Positions 6,843 through 11,155 of a stretch of 11,155 bases of DNA are shown one piece after another. The stretch's first letter is position 1. The number at the start of each line of letters is the position of its first letter. Origin of the DNA: an uncultured Trueperaceae bacterium (GTDB lineage Bacteria; Deinococcota; Deinococci; Deinococcales; Trueperaceae); contig CALDPK010000072.1 in the NCBI GenBank assembly GCA_937911855.1, positions 1-11,155 on the forward strand, in the 5' to 3' direction. The notes beneath the pieces are model-generated. The model worked only from the letters and a program-made list of their open reading frames with translations. It searched no databases and was not told the origin of the DNA. Made by a program: the position numbers and the translations under genes.

Positions 6843-6877
6843 TTCATGTGGTGCCTGGCTTGCGCCTGGTGTACGGG

Positions 6878-8470
6878 TCAGCCGGGCACCTGGCGCGGTG
6901 ATACTGCTTCGTCCGTAGCCGGACCATAACCATAGCCGTAACCGTAGCCATTGCTGCCGGGATTGCTTCTGCCGCCGGTAACGTTGGTGGCAACCACGCC
7001 CAGAACACGCAGGCCGAGACGCTGCATCAGCTCAAACGATGCGGTGACGCTTCGGCGATCGGTATCCAGCATGCTTGCGGCAAAGATGATGCCGCTTGTG
7101 TGAGGCGCGATGGCCAGCGTGTCTGCCACTGGCAAAATCGGTGCCGAGTCAATGATCACGACCTCATAGCGGGGAGCGAGTTTGTCGATGACCTGCTTGA
7201 AACCGCTGTTGAGCAGCTCGGTGGCGTTGTGCGGCTGGGCGAAAGAGGGCACCAGGTCCAGGCTGATCTCGGCATCGAAACGCAAGGTGGTCGGAGTCAG
7301 TTCCTCTTCGGGTGCTTCGAGCATGTCGGCAAGTGATTGCGCAGAGCGGGGTTCCACGCGGTACTCGCTATGCAGAACCGGTTTGCGCAGGTCAGCATCG
7401 ATGAGGAGTGTGCGGTAACCGTTCCGTGCAAAACTCTCGGCCAGGCTGAGCGCCACACTGCTTTTTCCTTGATCAGCGATGCTTCCTGTTACGAGCAGGA
7501 CCTTCGGATCGGTGTCTGCAGTCGCGAACAGCACGTTGGTCCGCAAGAATCCGCTTGCCGAGCGTGGCAGGCGGCGTTGCCCCGTCTGTTTCGGAAATTC
7601 GGCAAGTACGGGTGAACCACTTAAGGTTGCCAGATCTTCAGTGTCACGCACGCGAGTGTCAAGTGCGCCTCTGAGAAGCACGACACCATAGACGAGGAAC
7701 ACGGCCAGTACGGCAGCGAGGGCGGCGTTGCGTAAAGGCCTGGGTGCGATGCTGTTCACAGGCGGGGACGCAGGCTCCATGATTTCCAGGGATCCGACAG
7801 CAGAGCTGAGCAGTGCCCGGGCGGAGTTCAGTGAGATCGTCTGCTGCGCCTGCAGGGTGCCGAGACTTTCCAGTTGAGCTGCAGCGTTCGGCTGCCCGCT
7901 GAGCGAATCAATCTGTGATTGCAACTCGGCAATCTGCGCCTCAAGTGTCTGGACGATGGTAGTCAGATTGCGTGTGGCGCGTGCCGCATCCCATTGCAAC
8001 AGTTGTGCCGCTACGGCATTGGCTGCCGCACTTGCCTCTTCCGGCGACGACGACCGGAAATCCACATACAGCATGCTGCTCAAGCGGTTTTCCTGAGTGC
8101 GGACAGTAAGGTTATCCCCGAACCGTTCCAAGTCTTCGGCATCTGGCTCCAGATGACCCAGGGCAGCGATCGCCTCTCTGAGCACAGGGTGGCTGTGAGC
8201 CGCTTCGCGATAGGCGTTCACATCGATTGCGGGGGCTGTGACCAGCGAGACTCCGAAGCGGTTGAGTTCAGTGTTGGGCTGACTCAGAATAAGGGTCGCT
8301 GTTGCCTGGTAAGTAGGCGCCATGCGACCCGAGAACCACCAGACCGCAGCAGCGACCGCGACTGCAGCCAGTACGGCCCACCAGAACCCTTTGACAACAA
8401 GAGCCACCAAGTCTCGAAAATCCAATTCCTGCTCGTCGTTCACGTTTCCATCCGTCCGTAACTGATTCAA
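6878..8470 (-). CDS. Fused polysaccharide co-polymerase (Wzz) and bacterial tyrosine kinase (BY-kinase)
   Basis: The 530-residue product combines an N-terminal Wzz domain and a C-terminal CpsD/Wzc-type kinase, as in proteobacterial Wzc. Membrane segments lie at about 28-48 and 248-268, and the second is preceded by a proline-rich stretch (SPPVNSIAPRP). The periplasmic part includes a predicted coiled coil (about 165-225). The kinase has Walker A GSIADQGKSS (329-338), Walker A' LLIDAD (355-360) and Walker B VVIID (437-441). It ends in a tyrosine tail, Gly-Tyr alternating with Tyr509, 511, 513 and 515. The EX2RX2R oligomerisation motif is not seen ahead of RTNVLF. Such proteins set exopolysaccharide chain length and control export through cyclic phosphorylation. 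TTG at 8470 abuts AAGG; GTG at 8443 (codon 10) behind GGATGGA is an alternative start. It is downstream of the TolC-like gene, same strand, 79 bases away. Confidence 0.88.
   Translation of the reverse strand: MNQLRTDGNVNDEQELDFRDLVALVVKGFWWAVLAAVAVAAAVWWFSGRMAPTYQATATLILSQPNTELNRFGVSLVTAPAIDVNAYREAAHSHPVLREAIAALGHLEPDAEDLERFGDNLTVRTQENRLSSMLYVDFRSSSPEEASAAANAVAAQLLQWDAARATRNLTTIVQTLEAQIAELQSQIDSLSGQPNAAAQLESLGTLQAQQTISLNSARALLSSAVGSLEIMEPASPPVNSIAPRPLRNAALAAVLAVFLVYGVVLLRGALDTRVRDTEDLATLSGSPVLAEFPKQTGQRRLPRSASGFLRTNVLFATADTDPKVLLVTGSIADQGKSSVALSLAESFARNGYRTLLIDADLRKPVLHSEYRVEPRSAQSLADMLEAPEEELTPTTLRFDAEISLDLVPSFAQPHNATELLNSGFKQVIDKLAPRYEVVIIDSAPILPVADTLAIAPHTSGIIFAASMLDTDRRSVTASFELMQRLGLRVLGVVATNVTGGRSNPGSNGYGYGYGYGPATDEAVSPRQVPG
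6923..6949 (-). repeat. Hexanucleotide tandem repeat encoding the Gly-Tyr tail
   Basis: On the minus strand GGYTAY is repeated four times followed by GGT, encoding G-Y-G-Y-G-Y-G-Y-G (residues 508-516 of the kinase). The units differ only at wobble bases. Copy number could change by slippage without breaking the frame, which would alter the number of phosphorylatable tyrosines. Confidence 0.75.
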
Positions 8471-8549
8471 CCTTCAGCGACCTGCAATGGGGATGGCAGA
8501 TGGCTTCGGATGAATTGTCATGTAGTTTCAGTACCTGACAGCAACAACC

Positions 8550-9842
8550 TTACCGCTGAGACCAAGTTGCTCCAGCCGCCTCAAGCATATCGTGATGGCG
8601 ACGTACATATGTCGACCAGGCACGATAAACCCTGGTTGAGAGCCGCTGCACTTCCCGTTCCGCCCGCCCTTTCGTAACTTCCAGCGGTCTCCGCTCGTTT
8701 TCAGCGTCATCAGGCAGGCTCGCCAGCGCGGAGCTTACGGCTGCCAGGCTCTCGTTCGCCTCCTCGAGCAATGCTTCCTCGTAAGTCAGGGTGCTTTCGG
8801 CAAATTCAGCTTCAAGCGAGGCTGCGAGCCAACGGGCCCACAACTCGTCTGCCAGATAATCGAGATCCGCCTGTGCGATTTCCACTTCACTCTTCAGGCG
8901 GGGTAACTCTCGAAGTGAGTCACCTGTTGCCAGTTCCGCGCTCACGCGCACGTCCATGCGTGCACGACCACCCGGATGGATGGTCCCCAGGCGCAGACCG
9001 GGTCGGCCGGCCATGAGTCCGGCTTCAAAGTCCACTTCCATACCGTCAGTGCGGTATCCGACACCGAGTCGGAAATCACGCAATACTCCTGCGCCTCCGG
9101 CTGCCAGATAACGCGTTTCAGCCTCTGCCAGTACCAGTTCCTGAGCGCGATAATCTGACAGATTACGCACCCGGGGTGCTGCAGGAACCACGAACCGTAT
9201 GGGATGGTATTGGGCGGTACCATACATCCCGAACTTTGCGGCTGCGAGCCGGGCTGCATTGAGGCCCGCTTCCTCAATCCTCAAAGCCAGCTCTGCCCCC
9301 TGACGTTCCAGCTGGGAAGCATCCGGTGCAAGGTTGTTCAGCGAAGCGGCAGCCAACGTAAATGCATCCTGGGCAAGAAGCAGCTCCGCGAACGCCAGCA
9401 GGGCGTCCCGCTTCTCAAGGCGTTTTGCGCGGTCGTGGGCGCGAAGTGCCCGTTCCAGGCGGCCTGCCCGCTGTACTGCCTGCAGTGGCGTTTCACTAAA
9501 TCTGACCTGCAGTGTTGAGCTCAGCCGGGGACTCAGATCGTCGCCGCCGCGCTCATCCAGGTACTGCCGATAAAGAAGAGACGGACGCAACGTGAAAGTC
9601 CAATCAAGCTGTTCCCAGGGATCCCCCTCTCGGACTGCCTGCTCAAGCGCACGTGCGGTTATGGGCTGGCCGGAGTCAAAGGCGAGCGCCTGCGCCGGCG
9701 AGATCGTCTGTTCCTGCGCGGCTGCTGCAGGCAGCAGGCTTAAGGCGAACAGATAAGGCCATAGTCTGCGCTGACGTACCGCCGGCCGCTGAATCTCAGC
9801 TTCGTGACTTGTTCCTGACACGTTGGAATACCACTTTAGCAT
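8550..9842 (-). CDS. TolC-like outer-membrane/periplasmic coiled-coil protein, probable polysaccharide-export partner
   Basis: No close family is recognised. From the ATG at 9842 the product is 430 residues. A Sec-type segment (RRLWPYLFALSLLPAAAAQ) lies near residues 25-43. Long Ala/Leu/Glu-rich helices (about 100-195 and 315-420) alternate with beta-like stretches (about 74-115 and 240-300, for example FRLGVGYRTDGMEVDFEAGLMAG). This helix-strand-helix pattern resembles outer-membrane factors of the TolC type. The ATG at 9842 is preferred because GAGGA lies 8 bases upstream. A longer form from 9896 is possible, but it would overlap the divergent gene's start and bury the signal peptide further. 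It is first in a minus-strand pair with the Wzz/BY-kinase, so a role in exopolysaccharide export is inferred from context. An efflux channel is the alternative. Confidence 0.6.
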   Translation of the reverse strand: MLKWYSNVSGTSHEAEIQRPAVRQRRLWPYLFALSLLPAAAAQEQTISPAQALAFDSGQPITARALEQAVREGDPWEQLDWTFTLRPSLLYRQYLDERGGDDLSPRLSSTLQVRFSETPLQAVQRAGRLERALRAHDRAKRLEKRDALLAFAELLLAQDAFTLAAASLNNLAPDASQLERQGAELALRIEEAGLNAARLAAAKFGMYGTAQYHPIRFVVPAAPRVRNLSDYRAQELVLAEAETRYLAAGGAGVLRDFRLGVGYRTDGMEVDFEAGLMAGRPGLRLGTIHPGGRARMDVRVSAELATGDSLRELPRLKSEVEIAQADLDYLADELWARWLAASLEAEFAESTLTYEEALLEEANESLAAVSSALASLPDDAENERRPLEVTKGRAEREVQRLSTRVYRAWSTYVRRHHDMLEAAGATWSQR

Positions 9843-9879
9843 GTGCTGCGTCCTCTTATGGGAAGGGTTGCGCTGAGAA

Positions 9880-9894
9880 TGGTACTTTGTAGCC
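9880..9894 (+). promoter_or_regulatory. Candidate extended -10 promoter for a leaderless transcript
   Basis: TGG-TACTTT (9880-9888) fits an extended -10 (TGn-TAnnnT) ending six bases before the ATG at 9895. Transcription would start at or next to the A of the start codon. No Shine-Dalgarno sequence is present, which agrees with leaderless initiation. No clear -35 is seen, as expected for an extended -10. Confidence 0.45.
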
Positions 9895-10782
9895 ATGATT
9901 ACAATTCACCGTTTAATTCAAGCCGCCTTGGCAACCAGCCTGGTACTGGCCGGATCCGTGTTTGCCCAGGAGGCGGTTTCAACTGAAGTTGCAGGTACGG
10001 CAGATTCGGCTGACACTGTGGGTCTTGAGTTCGAGTCCAGCAGCACGAATGACTATCCGGTGCTGCTCGGGGTGGGCCTGCACAGCGGTTTCCCCGGCTT
10101 CAACCGTTTTGCGGCTCAGGCCAGCATGCAGTACCGCTTCTTCGGCATGGCACTTAAGGCCGCTCCCACAGCCGCTGGCCTGTACTTTGGGGGTACCTTG
10201 CGGGGATACGTGCCCGTGGGTGGTTTCGTTCCCATCTACGCAGGTGTTGGCGGCGGGATCTACGGAGACAGCAGCGAACTCCACCTGGTACTGGGTGGCC
10301 ACGTACCTGTTGCAGAACGGGTCAGATTGGACCTGGAGGCCGGGGCCGCTCGCGTCAGCGCCTTTGACACTGCACAGTGGCTGCCATGGGTCTCGGTGGG
10401 TGTGAGCTACGTGTTCCCGGTGGCCGCCAGCGATTTCAGGCCGGGCTCTGGTGCCCCATCCACGCGTACCCCGCTTGGGCCCGGAAGCTCCATGGCATTA
10501 TGCGGGGATCCAAGCGAGTCCTCGCTCCTGGCCGCCTTCAGCCGGACGATCAACGGCTTCATCAGCAGCGCAGAAGCGACTTACGCAGGCAGCTACAGCG
10601 ATCTCCAGTACGATTACCGGATCACTGACGTAGACATCACCGGAAACAGCGGTTACGTGGCGATCCGTTACTCAGGTTCGGTGCGCGTAATCGGCGGCGG
10701 CATCGAATCCGCATCGGGTTCTGCTTCGGCCAGTTACGAATGGACAGGTTGTGGCTGGGGCCGGGGCGCCATACATTACTGA
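9895..10782 (+). CDS. Secreted two-domain protein of unknown function (beta-rich, possible outer-membrane)
   Basis: The 295-residue product starts with a clear signal peptide (MITIHRLIQAALATSLVLAGSVFA, cleavage at about 24). Residues 55-175 have repeated glycine- and aromatic-rich short strands (QASMQYRFFGMALKAAP, AGLYFGGTLRGYVPVGG, PIYAGVGGGIYG, PWVSVGVSYVFPV), like a small outer-membrane beta-barrel. A Pro/Gly/Ser linker (180-200) leads to a C-terminal domain (about 203-295). This has one predicted helix (SLLAAFSRTINGFISSAEATYAGSY) and several strands, bounded by Cys203 and Cys286, which could form a disulfide. The final residues are not the classic aromatic-terminated barrel strand, so the barrel reading applies only to the first domain. 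It is divergent from the polysaccharide-export pair and upstream of murJ, which suggests an envelope role but no specific function. Confidence 0.75.
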   Translation: MITIHRLIQAALATSLVLAGSVFAQEAVSTEVAGTADSADTVGLEFESSSTNDYPVLLGVGLHSGFPGFNRFAAQASMQYRFFGMALKAAPTAAGLYFGGTLRGYVPVGGFVPIYAGVGGGIYGDSSELHLVLGGHVPVAERVRLDLEAGAARVSAFDTAQWLPWVSVGVSYVFPVAASDFRPGSGAPSTRTPLGPGSSMALCGDPSESSLLAAFSRTINGFISSAEATYAGSYSDLQYDYRITDVDITGNSGYVAIRYSGSVRVIGGGIESASGSASASYEWTGCGWGRGAIHY

Positions 10783-10788
10783 GAGCAG

Positions 10789-10816
10789 CTGAAGTACCTG
10801 TTCCGGGTCATATGAT
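10789..10816 (+). promoter_or_regulatory. Candidate promoter of murJ, leaderless type
   Basis: TATGAT (10811-10816) is a good -10 and ends six bases before the murJ ATG at 10823. CTGAAG (10789-10794) is a weak -35 at 16-base spacing. No Shine-Dalgarno sequence precedes the ATG. The -10 to ATG distance is the same as at the gene starting at 9895. Confidence 0.5.
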
Positions 10817-10822
10817 GCCCTG

Positions 10823-11155
10823 ATGGCCGCAGAAACCCCAGGGGACAATCAGAGCAGCAACCCAGCACCGAAAAGCGCCAACCGTGGCGCCCTGATCCTC
10901 ATGGGCGGAACCCTCGGCAGCCGGATAACGGGGCTGGTCCGCAACTCGCTGCTGACGCAGCTGTTCCCTGCCGGCATAAGCGACGCGTTCGTCACTGCCT
11001 TCAAGGTTCCGAACCTGTTCCGGGAACTGCTGGCCGAGGGTGCGCTGACCAACTCGTTCGTTCCTGCCTTCGCCCGCCTGGGCAAGGAGGAAGGCTCGAA
11101 GCTGAGCGCCGCGCTGCTGGGCGTGCTGCTGCTCGTCAACGGGCTGCTGCTCATC
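10823..11155 (+). CDS. murJ: Lipid II flippase MurJ (MviN), N-terminal part
   Basis: The frame is open from ATG 10823 to the window end (111 codons; the family is usually about 500 residues). After a polar, non-conserved N-terminus of about 20 residues, the sequence reads GALILMGGTLGSRITGLVRNSLLTQLFPAGISDAFVTAFKVPNLFRELLAEGALTNSFVPAF. This matches the first two helices of MurJ in the MOP exporter superfamily, including the conserved Ser33-Arg34, Asp54, Lys61-Val-Pro-Asn64, Arg67 and the AEGA motif (71-74). MurJ moves lipid II across the inner membrane for peptidoglycan synthesis and is normally essential. The 40-base gap to the upstream gene and its own -10 suggest independent transcription. 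The ATG overlaps the TGA of a trivial upstream triplet frame (10812-10823) that has no evident role. Confidence 0.93.
   Translation, partial: MAAETPGDNQSSNPAPKSANRGALILMGGTLGSRITGLVRNSLLTQLFPAGISDAFVTAFKVPNLFRELLAEGALTNSFVPAFARLGKEEGSKLSAALLGVLLLVNGLLLI

Noticed and set aside
7919..8461. Plus-strand open frame of 180 codons opposite the Wzz domain
   Set aside because: Its Cys/Arg/Ser-rich composition is typical of an antisense shadow, and the minus strand has a clear Wzz/BY-kinase.
9843..9896. 54-base N-terminal extension of the TolC-like gene to an ATG at 9896
   Set aside because: It would overlap the start of the divergent gene and put about 45 residues before the signal segment; ATG 9842 has GAGGA at good distance. 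It is not excluded.
10849..11154. Minus-strand open frame opposite the 3' end of the window
   Set aside because: The plus frame from 10823 reads as a convincing MurJ N-terminus; the minus frame is Ser-rich with no domain.

Overview
The window looks like a GC-rich, Gram-negative-type (diderm) bacterial chromosome, most likely from the Deinococcota and perhaps Trueperaceae-like. That placement is an inference. It rests on the style of the solute-binding protein and MurJ, on Sec signal peptides and outer-membrane-type proteins, and on two genes whose -10 hexamers end six bases before the ATG, a leaderless arrangement common in Deinococcus. No rRNA, tRNA, CRISPR array, insertion sequence or phage gene was recognised.

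Region 1 (1-747) is the 3' part of a FAD-dependent amine-oxidase/UDP-galactopyranose-mutase-like oxidoreductase. The family similarity breaks off near base 640 and a short unrelated tail follows, so the gene looks truncated or fused.

Region 2 (839-6796, plus strand) is a carbohydrate-uptake locus. A ROK repressor that has lost all the usual zinc ligands is followed, after a 184-base regulatory gap, by an apparent operon. This encodes an argininosuccinate-lyase-superfamily enzyme, an extracellular solute-binding protein (4-base overlap) and two CUT1-type permeases (1-base overlap). A perfect 12-bp hairpin separates the binding protein from the permeases, and an 11-bp inverted repeat ends the operon. 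No ATPase is encoded, so a shared MsmK/MsmX-like ATPase elsewhere is expected. The pairing of a C-N lyase paralogue with a sugar-type transporter is the most unusual biology here. The transporter may import an N-succinyl/opine-like or amino-sugar conjugate that the lyase splits with release of fumarate.

Region 3 (6878-9842, minus strand) is a two-gene exopolysaccharide-type unit: a TolC-like coiled-coil envelope protein, then a fused Wzz/BY-kinase with a Gly-Tyr C-terminal tail. By eye it is less GC-rich than the transporter operon.

Region 4 (9895-11155, plus strand) holds a secreted two-domain protein of unknown function (small beta-rich domain plus a C-terminal domain with two cysteines). 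It is followed by the start of murJ, the lipid II flippase, which runs off the window. Both have candidate leaderless promoters.
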